DNA from: Thermoplasmatota archaeon
GTDB lineage: Archaea; Thermoplasmatota; Thermoplasmata; Thermoplasmatales; Thermoplasmataceae
Assembly: GCA_023379845.1 (NCBI GenBank)
Contig: JAMCPG010000042.1
Span: 1-64,000 of the forward strand
Direction: 5' to 3'
Length of the DNA stretch: 64,000 bases
The notes below the pieces were generated by a model. The model saw only the letters and a list, made by a program, of their open reading frames with translations. It made no database searches and was not told the DNA's origin. Made by a program: the position numbers and the translations under genes. Below are positions 27,100 through 36,222 of the stretch, piece by piece (the stretch's first letter is position 1; each line of letters opens with the position of its first letter).

Positions 27100-27168
27100 T
27101 TTATGGAAAGCTTGAATCGGTGAAATTGTAATAAACATTTTGCAACACCGAATCTTTTATGGTTTTTG

Positions 27169-27933
27169 TCATTGGATCGGTGTTCTGAAGCGCCAGCCAT
27201 CTATGTTGAACCCATTCATCTTGTTCAGGACATAGCTGGAAAGAAGCGAAGCCTGGTTGAATTTTACCTTTCTGTCTGCTGCTTTTAACCCCTCTACCAT
27301 CTTGGCATAGAATTCAATGTCCTTCGGTGGATCGAAGAGATAAGCTCTCCTGTAGTCCAAATTCGAAACATATCTGGTTATTTTGTTAAGCGGGATGATT
27401 TCCTCGCCACTCCATTTGCAATATATCTCGTAAATCTTTGATATAAGTGAAAAATAGTAGATATCAAACGCATTATCGCCAGACTCGTACAGGGAAGCGA
27501 GATTGTCCTGCATATCCCATATCTGATACCTTGCAGTTTCTGCCCACTCCCTGGAAGGAGCAGTGAATTTCTTCTTAATCATCTCTGAAGCTAACTTCTT
27601 CAGCTCCGCGATGGCTCCTTTCCTGTCGAATACAATTTCTCCCATTGAGAACATTCTGGCATCTGTTCTTCTCTGCGCTTCATAGTCTTCATCCATATAC
27701 TTTCTTATCATCGAGGGAGGGTTCGCAAAATACTCGACCACATATCCGTCAATTACAAAGTTACCTCTTTCTCTCCAATTATTGCCTTCGCTCAGCACAA
27801 TATGGATGTCAATATCTGAATGAGAATCATGGAATTTTGTTACCCTGCTTCCTGTGAGGATGGCACCTTCGACATAATCCTGGTTCATCCATTGTTCCAG
27901 GAATTGCAAGGCAGTTTGCTTCCAGTCGGTCAT
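27169..27933 (-). CDS. Nucleotidyltransferase-fold protein
   Basis: 254 residues. The N-terminal 100 residues form a polymerase-beta-type nucleotidyltransferase domain: the GSR motif (LTGSRVTKFHDSHSDIDIHIV, near 27-47) with the two metal aspartates D41 and D43. A third aspartate is less clear, possibly in the VIDGYVVEYF strand. The C-terminal part is helical, like the substrate domain of aminoglycoside nucleotidyltransferases. It lies downstream of the tRNA thiolase gene with a 42-base gap and probably belongs to the same unit. The substrate is unknown. Confidence 0.75.
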   Translation of the reverse strand: MTDWKQTALQFLEQWMNQDYVEGAILTGSRVTKFHDSHSDIDIHIVLSEGNNWRERGNFVIDGYVVEYFANPPSMIRKYMDEDYEAQRRTDARMFSMGEIVFDRKGAIAELKKLASEMIKKKFTAPSREWAETARYQIWDMQDNLASLYESGDNAFDIYYFSLISKIYEIYCKWSGEEIIPLNKITRYVSNLDYRRAYLFDPPKDIEFYAKMVEGLKAADRKVKFNQASLLSSYVLNKMNGFNIDGWRFRTPIQ

Positions 27934-27975
27934 GATTACTTCAGTTCTATGGCTTTAATAAAACATGCCGCAAGA

Positions 27976-28911
27976 TCACGGCTGAATGTTCTCTCCTGCC
28001 GCTTGAAGTTTTTCAAGGTTCCTGCAGACAGAGCATATTTCGGCTTCAGTAGGGCTCCCGCAGATTTTGCATCTGCCGAGTTCAACCTTACTTACCTTCG
28101 TCTTCAGGGATAGCTTGACAGCGTCGCCAAACTTTGCTATCGAGAAAGCGGTTCCCGGGTGTTTCTCCTCAAGCCCTGTAATAATCTCGCGTGCTTCGTT
28201 CCTTTCAGCCCTGCCGTAATATGGGCACCATATTCTCTCAGCCTTGATACCATTGACGAGGGCATATATCATGACCTCTTTTTCAGGTATCTTCTTCAGG
28301 GGCAATATCCGGGGTATCAGGAGATTGTCAGAATCATCATGGGGAGCCAGTCTTGCCATTCTCTGCACATCGCCTTTTATCACGTTCATCAGGACCGACT
28401 GTGCATAATCGTCAAGGTTCATGCCAAGTGCCAGATAGTCTGCCTGAACCTCTCTGGCAAGAAAGTTGAGTACCTGGCGCCTCATTGGGCCGCAATGCGA
28501 ACATGGGATGGTGGCACTGTCCTGGGCTGCAATGTCATCCATTGTCCTTCCATATTTTTCTCTGAAGGAGAGGATTGTGTGCTCGATGCCAAGTTCATCG
28601 CAGAGTTTGTGGGCCGAAGCCATCTCAACATCCCGGTAACCTCTTATCCCCTCGTCAACTGTTACTGCGGTCAATTCAATGTTCCTTCTCTTCCCAAGAA
28701 GCTTGTGAAGAAGGTAAAGCATAACCGAACTATCCTTCCCACCGGAAAAGGCCACCGCAATTCTTGTCTTCTCCTTTCTGAACGGGATCTGAGATCTTAT
28801 TTCCTGCTTTACCCTTTTTTCTATGCTCTCTTCAAGGTGCTGACGGCAGAGGTTCTCTCCGCTGTAATATACGGAATATATGGCGCCACTCTGGCATCTG
28901 CTGCACATCAT
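27976..28911 (-). CDS. tRNA 2-thiolation enzyme of the TtuA/Ncs6 family
   Basis: 311-residue PP-loop ATPase that adenylates and thiolates a tRNA uridine (U34 in Ncs6/CTU1, U54 in TtuA). Visible: N-terminal zinc site C3-x2-C6...C22-x2-H25, PP-loop SGGKDS at 56-61, catalytic cysteines in IPCSHCGPMRR, a later WCPYYGRAERNE segment, and a C-terminal zinc site CKICG...CSVC. The two zinc fingers and the cysteine pair that binds an Fe-S cluster are all intact. TtuA versus NcsA cannot be settled by eye. It lies within a minus-strand cluster of RNA-related genes. Confidence 0.88.
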   Translation of the reverse strand: MMCSRCQSGAIYSVYYSGENLCRQHLEESIEKRVKQEIRSQIPFRKEKTRIAVAFSGGKDSSVMLYLLHKLLGKRRNIELTAVTVDEGIRGYRDVEMASAHKLCDELGIEHTILSFREKYGRTMDDIAAQDSATIPCSHCGPMRRQVLNFLAREVQADYLALGMNLDDYAQSVLMNVIKGDVQRMARLAPHDDSDNLLIPRILPLKKIPEKEVMIYALVNGIKAERIWCPYYGRAERNEAREIITGLEEKHPGTAFSIAKFGDAVKLSLKTKVSKVELGRCKICGSPTEAEICSVCRNLEKLQAAGENIQP

Positions 28912-28964
28912 ATATGGTGGAGCCCTGCCTGATATTTAAGATCGGACATGTATAAAAAAAGCAA

Positions 28965-29489
28965 TCATATCGGCAGATTCTTCCAGTCCATAAGGTCCTG
29001 GTTGGTGGGGCTCCTTATCTCAATGGCTTCCAGGAGATCAGTGAAGAGGTCGTCCTCGACCTCTACGTCCTCGACCTTCCGGTTGAACCTTTTGTTCAGA
29101 AAGGAACCGAATGAATGCCTGGCCATTGCGGCCTGGAGCTTTTGCGCTTTCTCAGAAGTATCCTTTATGTATGAACTGAAAACATTATCGAGTTCATCCT
29201 TCTTGAGGTCCAGGAGAAAATCATCCACCGCTCTTTCAAGCGTTTTTCCATGTTCATCCGAAAGCAGTATCCTGACCTTGTACTCCGGATTAAAAGTCAG
29301 ATGATCCCCATCAAGGTTGAACCATTTTGCAGCGTCCTCATTGAAGAAGACATCCGCGAGCGCTCTGGCAACCTTATCAGGGTCTGAAAAGTCTATTCCT
29401 GATGCAAGGTTGTATACGACGAGATCACCCCTGTCTGAAACCTTCCTTGCGTTCTTGATCTTCTGGGCCACATCATCATTCTCTGGCAT
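28965..29489 (-). CDS. Hypothetical acidic protein, 174 residues
   Basis: Soluble, highly charged protein with predicted alternating helices. Segments include SDPDKVARALADVFFNEDAA, a short beta region (HLTFNPEYKVRILLSDE) and a long helix before FLNKRFNRKVEDVEVEDD. No family recognised. It sits between the PIN-ATPase (96-base gap) and the tRNA thiolase (53-base gap) on the same strand, so co-transcription is likely and a role in RNA metabolism is conceivable, only by association. Confidence 0.65.
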   Translation of the reverse strand: MPENDDVAQKIKNARKVSDRGDLVVYNLASGIDFSDPDKVARALADVFFNEDAAKWFNLDGDHLTFNPEYKVRILLSDEHGKTLERAVDDFLLDLKKDELDNVFSSYIKDTSEKAQKLQAAMARHSFGSFLNKRFNRKVEDVEVEDDLFTDLLEAIEIRSPTNQDLMDWKNLPI

Positions 29490-29585
29490 ACTGTATGATA
29501 AGCAAAACGAATATATGAACCGATTGGCAGGATCAATCCTGCTTCACCGAACTTCTATCATATATGGTTTCTCTGAATGCTGCAT

Positions 29586-31379
29586 TCAATCAGCGAGCAT
29601 GTACTCGACCACTTTTCCGCCCTTTATAGCACGGTACAGTTCCTGCCCGGTATCGCTGATCATCTTTATCCTGATGACCCCTTTGGAAGAACTTTTTGCC
29701 TGCAAGATCAGTATTCCATCCACGTACAGTTTCACGTTCCTGTTGGGAGAATCAACGAAAATGTGGATCACACGGTTCTTTATCTCTATCTCCGCCTTGT
29801 TTCTTGCCTGTATAGTGGCAGATGACGGTTCCACTTCAAGCCTGACGTTCAATCTTTTTTCCAGCTCGCTTATGGTGGATCCTTTCCTGCCAATCAGCCT
29901 CGGTATGTTATCCTCGCTCACCTTTACAAGCGCCTTCTTCCTGCCGAGCATTGAAACATCCACATTTCTTGTTCCAAGGAAGGAAGAAATCTCTTCCTTG
30001 ATCCTCTCTGTGTCGAACTTCGCAGCCTCCTCGTCCTCTTCGGCATCAACAGGTACAACAACGACCTGTTCACCGAAGGAATAGACTTCGTACCTCGGCT
30101 TCTGTTCATAAAAGTCCTTCACTATGATGACTGGCCTGGCAAGGTCTTCCTGGTTCATGCCTGCGGGCACCTTCACGACGTATTCTGTCGTAAGTACGGT
30201 GTCGATCTTTCCAGCAGATATGTAAAGAACTGTGTCAATAATCTGGGGTATCAGCCCAAGTTCCACGCGTCCGATGAAGCGCTGAAGTGCATCTATTGCC
30301 CGCGTTGCATGAACAACTCCAACCATGCCCACTCCAGCCAGGCGGAGATCCGCATAAACAAGGAAGTCAGAAGTTATGCGCATCTCATCGAAAACGGTAT
30401 AATCCGTTCTTACAAGTAAGAGTATATCTCCCGTTTTCTCCATGGATCCTTCGAGGCTCGAATACTGTGTTATCTCCTTCATCAGTTCCAGGTCACGGGG
30501 CTTCTCCATAGTCTTTACAATCCTGCCCTTGCTTGAAATGAACTCGGCAAGTGCCTGTACAAAGGTACTTTTCCCGGCTCCCGGCGAACCGGCAACCAGT
30601 ATTCCATGTACCCCGCTTTCAATCCTCTGTAGCAACTTATCATCAATCTTGTAGTCCTCTATTGAAAGCTTGACTATTGGCCTTACTGCGGTTATCTCAA
30701 GATCATCAGAGAAGGGAGGTCTTGTTATCACTATACGCATGTTCCTTAGCTGAATGACGGTTGCACCATGCATGTCAAGCTCAACAAAGGACTCATCCTC
30801 AAATTTACCTCTCGTAACGAGGTTGCTTGCTATATTTTCAAGCTCCTGGCGTGTCACTGAATTCTCCATTTTCTCCAGCTTCACTGATCCGGGTGGTCCC
30901 ACCTTCACTACGGGACCTGTATCTGGCTTGAGGTGAACGGATGACGTCAGCGGTGTAAAGAACTCCTCTATGTTCCTTACCTTTGTCTCGGGCGGCTCTA
31001 TGTATTTGACGCTGATTCCCTTGATCTCCGCAATTTCCTTCTGGACAACGTCGCCTGTCACAAGGGTGGCATTATTTTCAGCAGCACACTGTCTTATCAT
31101 CTCGTCTATCTCACCGCTCTTGGCGCGCTCTATCTGCCATTCTGCCGGTCTTTTACCGTAGAAATCCAGGAATATTTTTTCCTGTTCATGCAGATCGCGG
31201 AGCGCCTTCAACTGGTGAATGGCTGCAAAACCGATTGATCTCCCTTCATTTGCCTGATGCTCTATCTCGGCAACTAGGGCTTCTGCCAAGATCACATGGG
31301 ATCCATGGTGTTTAGCGAGAAAAACGGAGAACCTGCCATCAATTATGACAGATGTATCTGGGACATAATCCATGTCCAA
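29586..31379 (-). CDS. PIN domain-ATPase-KH domain protein (COG1855 type)
   Basis: 597 residues in three modules. The N-terminal PIN nuclease domain starts YVPDTSVIIDGRF (D8) and includes VTGDVVQKE near residue 113. A central type II/IV secretion-like ATPase has Walker A GSPGAGKST near residue 265. A C-terminal KH RNA-binding domain has the motif IGRKGS (about 490-525). This architecture is typical of a conserved archaeal protein family of unknown exact function, predicted to act on RNA. It is the first gene of a minus-strand run leading to the thiolase and nucleotidyltransferase. Confidence 0.87.
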   Translation of the reverse strand: MDMDYVPDTSVIIDGRFSVFLAKHHGSHVILAEALVAEIEHQANEGRSIGFAAIHQLKALRDLHEQEKIFLDFYGKRPAEWQIERAKSGEIDEMIRQCAAENNATLVTGDVVQKEIAEIKGISVKYIEPPETKVRNIEEFFTPLTSSVHLKPDTGPVVKVGPPGSVKLEKMENSVTRQELENIASNLVTRGKFEDESFVELDMHGATVIQLRNMRIVITRPPFSDDLEITAVRPIVKLSIEDYKIDDKLLQRIESGVHGILVAGSPGAGKSTFVQALAEFISSKGRIVKTMEKPRDLELMKEITQYSSLEGSMEKTGDILLLVRTDYTVFDEMRITSDFLVYADLRLAGVGMVGVVHATRAIDALQRFIGRVELGLIPQIIDTVLYISAGKIDTVLTTEYVVKVPAGMNQEDLARPVIIVKDFYEQKPRYEVYSFGEQVVVVPVDAEEDEEAAKFDTERIKEEISSFLGTRNVDVSMLGRKKALVKVSEDNIPRLIGRKGSTISELEKRLNVRLEVEPSSATIQARNKAEIEIKNRVIHIFVDSPNRNVKLYVDGILILQAKSSSKGVIRIKMISDTGQELYRAIKGGKVVEYMLAD

Positions 31380-31497
31380 TAAGAAATTACGCTTAGATAA
31401 TTGTTTGCTAAAACTTTGTCGGATGAGTTTAGGGATTATCCTTGCATTCGCAATGAATGACGACTTCTATTTATCAGGTTAGCATAATGAACAAGCG

Positions 31498-32238
31498 ATG
31501 AACATCGATGGCACATCTACCGATCTGGAGACAAACGCATCAAGACTCGCAGTAGCCCTCCGCAGCGCAACTGCAGATATTACGGGCAATGCGGCTCTGG
31601 CTTTCTCCGGAGGGCTTGACAGTTCCATATTGCTCTACCTTTCTCCCGTAAGCATACATCCCTATGTCGTGGGTATTCATGAATCGAGAGACATTCTTTC
31701 TGCCATGGAATCCGCATCCCTGCTCCACAAGGATGTTACTGTAATCGAGGTAACCGAGGATCAGGTCATAGAAGCTGCATTGAATGTCAGGAAAATCGAT
31801 CCAGACATAAGGATCACGGATCTTGGATTTGAGACCGTGCTTTACCTCACTCTTTCTGGCATGAGCGAGGACATTCTGGTAACAGGCCAGGGCGCTGATG
31901 AAATATTCTATGGGTACCACCGTTTTCTGTCCGGAAAAGAAGATAACAACACTTCGAGCATGCAAAAACTCCTTAACATAACGCTGCCAAGAGAAAAGAG
32001 AATAGCAGAATCCATGGGCAAGCAGATCCTGACACCATATCTTGAACCTTCGATTGTGAAATATGCTTCGCTGGAACCTTCGTCACATATAGTGAACGGA
32101 AAAAACAAGATCATCCTCCGTGAAGCCGGAGCCAGGCTTGGAGTTCCAGACTACATCTGCCAGATGGAAAAGAAGGCTGCACAGTACGGTTCGGGTGTGG
32201 ACAGAGTGCTCAGGAAGAACAAGGAACTCCTGTTCTGA
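31498..32238 (+). CDS. Stand-alone asparagine-synthase-like ATP pyrophosphatase domain
   Basis: 246 residues, equivalent only to the C-terminal synthetase domain of AsnB. The PP-loop is SGGLDSS at 37-43, and GQGADEIFYGYHRF near 133-146 matches the conserved aspartate site of asparagine synthases. The N-terminal glutaminase domain with its Cys1 nucleophile is absent, so ammonia would have to come directly or from a partner. It could make asparagine from free ammonia or act on another carboxylate. It is divergent from the PIN-ATPase gene, with 118 bases between them. Confidence 0.78.
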   Translation: MNIDGTSTDLETNASRLAVALRSATADITGNAALAFSGGLDSSILLYLSPVSIHPYVVGIHESRDILSAMESASLLHKDVTVIEVTEDQVIEAALNVRKIDPDIRITDLGFETVLYLTLSGMSEDILVTGQGADEIFYGYHRFLSGKEDNNTSSMQKLLNITLPREKRIAESMGKQILTPYLEPSIVKYASLEPSSHIVNGKNKIILREAGARLGVPDYICQMEKKAAQYGSGVDRVLRKNKELLF

Positions 32239-32334
32239 TCTGGTATCACAAAGCAGGACTATCCACAATGGTCTGGGCGTCTCAGGGTTAAATATTATTT
32301 ATGAATATGGTTAGAAATAAAGTTGGAGATTCAG

Positions 32335-33108
32335 ATGGCAAAAATAGGTATAATTGGTGGAAGCGGTTTATACTCGCTTCTTGAGAATCATAAGCCCGTT
32401 GAGGTAAATACGCCGTATGGAAAGCCCTCATCGGCGCTGGAGCTTGGTGTGATCGATGGAGTTGAAGTTGTTTTTCTTCCAAGGCATGGAAAGAAGCATT
32501 CGATCCCTCCGCACAAGGTCAACTATCGCGCGAATATAATGGCTCTTCATGATCAGGGTGTTGAGCGGATAATATCCGCCAACGCGGTTGGATCTTTAAA
32601 GCAGGAATTTGCACCAGGCATGATGTTCATACCCGACCAGTTTATAGACTTCACAAGGCGGAGGGAACTGACATACTATGACGGACCGGATGTATATCAC
32701 ATCTCATCCGCGGACCCTTTCTGCCCTGAAATGAACGAAGTCCTGGCCGAGCAGTCCAAAGCACTTGGTTACGAGACCCACCTTGGAGGAACATATGCCT
32801 GCATTGAAGGTCCAAGATTCTCGACCAGGGCTGAATCAAAGATGTTCAGGCAATTTGCGGACATTATCGGGATGACGCTTGTGCCCGAGATTAACCTGGC
32901 GAACGAACTCGCAATGTGCTATACATCGCTGGCCACAATCACCGACTATGATGTCTGGGCGGAGGAGCCCGTCGATACAAAAGAGGTCCTGAAAATACTA
33001 AAGGAGAACGAAGACAAATCTCTTAATATCATAAAGCAATCTATAAAATATATTTCTGGAACAAGAAAGTGTGATTGCAAGAGAAGACTAGACGATGCAA
33101 AGATATAG
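32335..33108 (+). CDS. mtnP: S-methyl-5'-thioadenosine phosphorylase
   Basis: 257-residue nucleoside phosphorylase that splits methylthioadenosine, a by-product of polyamine synthesis, to adenine and methylthioribose 1-phosphate. Family signature: GGSGLY near the start, [46 protein letters not shown] and the adenine-selective TDYDVW. A frame exists from TTG 32323, but ATG 32335 is preceded by GGAG at good spacing and gives the usual N-terminus. It is followed after 12 bases by the CPSF-like nuclease. A spermidine synthase, which produces its substrate, is encoded 10 kb away. Confidence 0.9.
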   Translation: MAKIGIIGGSGLYSLLENHKPVEVNTPYGKPSSALELGVIDGVEVVFLPRHGKKHSIPPHKVNYRANIMALHDQGVERIISANAVGSLKQEFAPGMMFIPDQFIDFTRRRELTYYDGPDVYHISSADPFCPEMNEVLAEQSKALGYETHLGGTYACIEGPRFSTRAESKMFRQFADIIGMTLVPEINLANELAMCYTSLATITDYDVWAEEPVDTKEVLKILKENEDKSLNIIKQSIKYISGTRKCDCKRRLDDAKI

Positions 33109-33120
33109 TGGGTTTTTCAA

Positions 33121-34347
33121 ATGAAGATAAAATTTTTAGGAGGAGCAGAAGAAGTAGGCAGATTAGCGATAAAGATGGATTTTGGAGGGTCATCGGTGAT
33201 GGTCGATTACGGCCTCATTCCCGAGAAGCCACCCGAGTACCCTCTTCCACCCGAGAAGGTGGATGGGGTTTTCCTGACACACGCCCATCTCGATCATGCT
33301 GGGTCGTTGCCTGTTTATTTCAACAAGTACGATTCAAGCTTTTATGCTACCTTAATGACAGCGAACAGCATAAGGCCGATGCTGGAGGACACAATCAAGA
33401 TTGCGAACCTCGAAGGATATACAAAGATGTTCAATCATGACGATATTTCACAGCTTTACTCAAGCTTCGTCCCGGTGAACTATGGTGACGCGGATTCCAT
33501 CAAGGACCTGGACTTCCAGGCCTTCAATGCAGGTCACATACCTGGATCAACCATGTGGAAATTCACAAACGGTTCGGAATACCTCGTAACCGGTGATCTA
33601 TATACGAGGGATACAAACCTGCTTTCGGGGGCTCAGCCAGTCAAGGCAGAAAACCTGATAGTGGAAAGCACATATGCCGGTAAAAACCATGAAGAGAGGC
33701 AGAAGGTCGTAGAAAGGCTCAGGTCGAGGGTCAGGGAAGTAATCGGCACCGGAGGAAAGGTCATTTTTCCGACTTTTGCGGTCGGCAGGACACAGGAACT
33801 GATCATGATACTGGCCGATATGGGCTTCAACATATATGTGGACGGGATGGGAAACAGCATCACCAGCATTTACCTGCACACACCAGGGTTTTTCCGATCA
33901 GGAAACGAATTCAAGAAGGCGATTAAGAAGACCGTTCCCATCAGGAACCAGAGAGAAAGGCTTGAAGCCAAGAATGCCGACATTATAATCACAACATCTG
34001 GAATGCTTGACGGGGGTCCAGTCCTGAGTCATATAAGGGGACTTCTTGAGGATGACAAGTCTGCGATTTTCATCACCGGCTACCAGGTTGAAGGGACAAA
34101 CGGAAGGAGCCTGCTTGAAAATGGAACGCTCAACATCGACGGATCTTCAGTAAGACCCAAGATGAAGGTTGAATTCTTTGATTTATCAGCACATGCAGGT
34201 CACGACGACCTTGTCAAATTCATAGATGCAGTAAACCCGAAAAGGGTTTTCCTGTGCCACGGAGAGGCTAGGGAAAAGCTGCTCGAGGATCTCGCCAACT
34301 ACGAGGTTATCCTGCCTTACAATGGTAACATGCTTGAATTCAGCTAA
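33121..34347 (+). CDS. Beta-CASP metallo-beta-lactamase nuclease (archaeal CPSF2/RNase J-like)
   Basis: 408 residues. Metal motif 2 is HAHLDHAG (H54, H56, D58, H59); GHIPGS supplies a further histidine and VTGDLY the bridging aspartate. The beta-CASP part has FPTFAVGRTQE, TSGMLDGGPV and a final AHAGHDDL and LCHGE. No KH domains precede it, so it is the short aCPSF2-like class, known or predicted to process RNA 3' ends or act as a 5'-3' exonuclease. It is probably co-transcribed with mtnP, since the gap is 12 bases. It overlaps the convergent MFS gene by 8 bases. Confidence 0.88.
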   Translation: MKIKFLGGAEEVGRLAIKMDFGGSSVMVDYGLIPEKPPEYPLPPEKVDGVFLTHAHLDHAGSLPVYFNKYDSSFYATLMTANSIRPMLEDTIKIANLEGYTKMFNHDDISQLYSSFVPVNYGDADSIKDLDFQAFNAGHIPGSTMWKFTNGSEYLVTGDLYTRDTNLLSGAQPVKAENLIVESTYAGKNHEERQKVVERLRSRVREVIGTGGKVIFPTFAVGRTQELIMILADMGFNIYVDGMGNSITSIYLHTPGFFRSGNEFKKAIKKTVPIRNQRERLEAKNADIIITTSGMLDGGPVLSHIRGLLEDDKSAIFITGYQVEGTNGRSLLENGTLNIDGSSVRPKMKVEFFDLSAHAGHDDLVKFIDAVNPKRVFLCHGEAREKLLEDLANYEVILPYNGNMLEFS

Positions 34348-35518
34348 CCTTCTTGCCGCTGCCCTGGAAATCGATTCCCGCAGTTCTGATCTCTTTCAGA
34401 TATAGCAATACAACGGGTATTGTAAGGCATGGAATCAAGCCTATCACTATCCAGGCGATGAGGAATCCACGCTCCAGTATGTATGTAAATGAGAATACAA
34501 CTGCGAACCCCAGCAGAATCTGGATTGAATTGAAAAGTCCTGAGTTTAGCGCGACATACCTCCTGTCATTCTCTATGAAAACGACAGTCGAATATTCAAG
34601 TGACGATATTGATACGGTGAGCATTCCAACTATAAGGGCAGAACTCCACATTCCTGATACTCCAAGGAAAGGGATCCATATGACGGCGAAAGAAAGTATG
34701 ACCACCATCCAGATTGCCGTGCGAATGAAATTTTCAGGTTTCAGCCTTCCCGAAAAGAAGGAGCCGAGTATTCCAAAGAACAAGACGCTGCTGCCAAGTG
34801 CTCCGGCGTAGTATGATGGCAGGCCGGTGAAAGTGGCATAAGTCTTCATGTACTCTGAAAAAACGTAGGTTGTGGACCAGAACCCGGAAAATGCTATTGC
34901 AAGCGTCCATATTTTCGGGTTCATTATCCGCTTCCTGAGAACGCCCGGTTCAAAATTACCTATATGCTCGCTCTTCGGTATAAATGCAAGAAGGGATATG
35001 GCAGAAATGGCAGTCAATATTGCCTGGATAATCTCATTCCATTTCAGGCCGTAAATTACCGTTATGGGCGTAAAGCCAAGTATACCAATTCCGCCCCCTA
35101 TATCAAAAGCTGCGTTATAGTAGCCCATCATCATTCCAAGCTTCTCCGGATAGATTTCATTCAGGACTGCAACTGCTGAGGAAAAGTAGAATGCCGCCCC
35201 GGTTCCGCTGAGAAACCTCAGGACAAGAAGAGTGGTGAACGAATTTGTGAAAATGGAAACCAACCCGGTCACTGACATCAGGGATAATCCAATTATGCAG
35301 TTGGTTCGAGACCCTATTCTTGCTGCCAGTATGCCCGCTGGGACTTGGAACAGCCCGGCGCCCAGCAGAAAGAAGGCAAAAATAAGGCCTGCAACACTCA
35401 CCGTCACTCCATACTCCGATGAGATCTGAATGAGTGCAGGCGACAGGTTATACCAGTTCATTGAGTACACCAGCCTGGAGATCATAAGGACAGTTACGGG
35501 CAAACTCTTCCCTGGCAC
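34340..35518 (-). CDS. MFS transporter
   Basis: About 392 residues with 12 membrane helices. Motif A-like loop: GILAARIGSRTN after helix 2. The longest frame begins at 35587, only 18 bases from the divergent gene, where it would overlap that gene's promoter. GTG 35518 gives an N-terminus leading directly into helix 1 (SLPVTVLMISRLVYSMNW) and is preferred; the choice is not certain. Substrate unknown. No metabolic neighbour suggests one. Confidence 0.8.
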   Translation of the reverse strand: MPGKSLPVTVLMISRLVYSMNWYNLSPALIQISSEYGVTVSVAGLIFAFFLLGAGLFQVPAGILAARIGSRTNCIIGLSLMSVTGLVSIFTNSFTTLLVLRFLSGTGAAFYFSSAVAVLNEIYPEKLGMMMGYYNAAFDIGGGIGILGFTPITVIYGLKWNEIIQAILTAISAISLLAFIPKSEHIGNFEPGVLRKRIMNPKIWTLAIAFSGFWSTTYVFSEYMKTYATFTGLPSYYAGALGSSVLFFGILGSFFSGRLKPENFIRTAIWMVVILSFAVIWIPFLGVSGMWSSALIVGMLTVSISSLEYSTVVFIENDRRYVALNSGLFNSIQILLGFAVVFSFTYILERGFLIAWIVIGLIPCLTIPVVLLYLKEIRTAGIDFQGSGKKVS

Positions 35519-35605
35519 GATTCGGGAAGATAAGAAGATGAATAAGCATTTTGAAACAACAGGCTTAGAAAATAATATAATATTCAAGATGCTTTAGATA
35601 ACTGT

Positions 35606-36214
35606 ATGGCAAATGAAACAGAAATCCTTCAATGGCTGAAGCTGGGCGACGAGTCAACACAGAGGCTCATTGACCTCAAGTGGAAGATCACAAAGGCTGA
35701 GGGAGGTTATTTCCTTGAAAGTGAAAAGGTTCCATTCACGTTGCAGCTGGGCTTTCATGGCGATGAGCTCATGGAGATCAAACTTGACACGAATATTGAG
35801 ACAGCGACAATGGAAAGCAGGGATCGGCTCGGGACTTACCGTGCCCTTCTGATACTGAACTCACAGATCAGGAAGGTAAAATTCATGCTTGAGGGTCTTG
35901 GCGAGAACGTTGTTGCCCGGGCAGACTTCGACCTTCCAACAATCACGAAGGAGGAGCTGGACAACGGTCTTTCCCTGCTCTTGTCATCCCTATACCTGAT
36001 GGTAAGGGTTCTCCATCTGGAGGAGGAATTCAACCAGCAGATTGTGGACAGGATGCTCATGCTGGTAAAAGAGCTCCAGTCAAAGGGCAAGAGCCAGAAG
36101 GAGATAATTGATTACCTGGTGCATGATGTTGGTTTCAAGGACGAGGAAGCCAGGAAGATTGTCTCTGAACTTGTGCACGATGACATGAAGGGCAACGAGA
36201 GACTTTACGGATAG
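35606..36214 (+). CDS. Unknown protein leading the RPA cluster; possibly YbjN-like fold
   Basis: 202 residues, soluble. The middle alternates strands and helices (FTLQLGFHGDELMEIKLDTN, then ESRDRLGTYRALLILNSQI), a pattern resembling the YbjN/type-III-chaperone-like fold. The last 50 residues form a small helical domain (KGKSQKEIIDYLVHDVGFKD). The family is not established; this is pattern recognition only. Its stop touches the next frame, and with RPA and the RPA-associated gene it forms a tight three-gene unit. A TATA-like AATAATATAATATT (about 35566-35579) lies about 30 bases before the ATG. Confidence 0.72.
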   Translation: MANETEILQWLKLGDESTQRLIDLKWKITKAEGGYFLESEKVPFTLQLGFHGDELMEIKLDTNIETATMESRDRLGTYRALLILNSQIRKVKFMLEGLGENVVARADFDLPTITKEELDNGLSLLLSSLYLMVRVLHLEEEFNQQIVDRMLMLVKELQSKGKSQKEIIDYLVHDVGFKDEEARKIVSELVHDDMKGNERLYG

Positions 36215-36222
36215 TGATTGTA

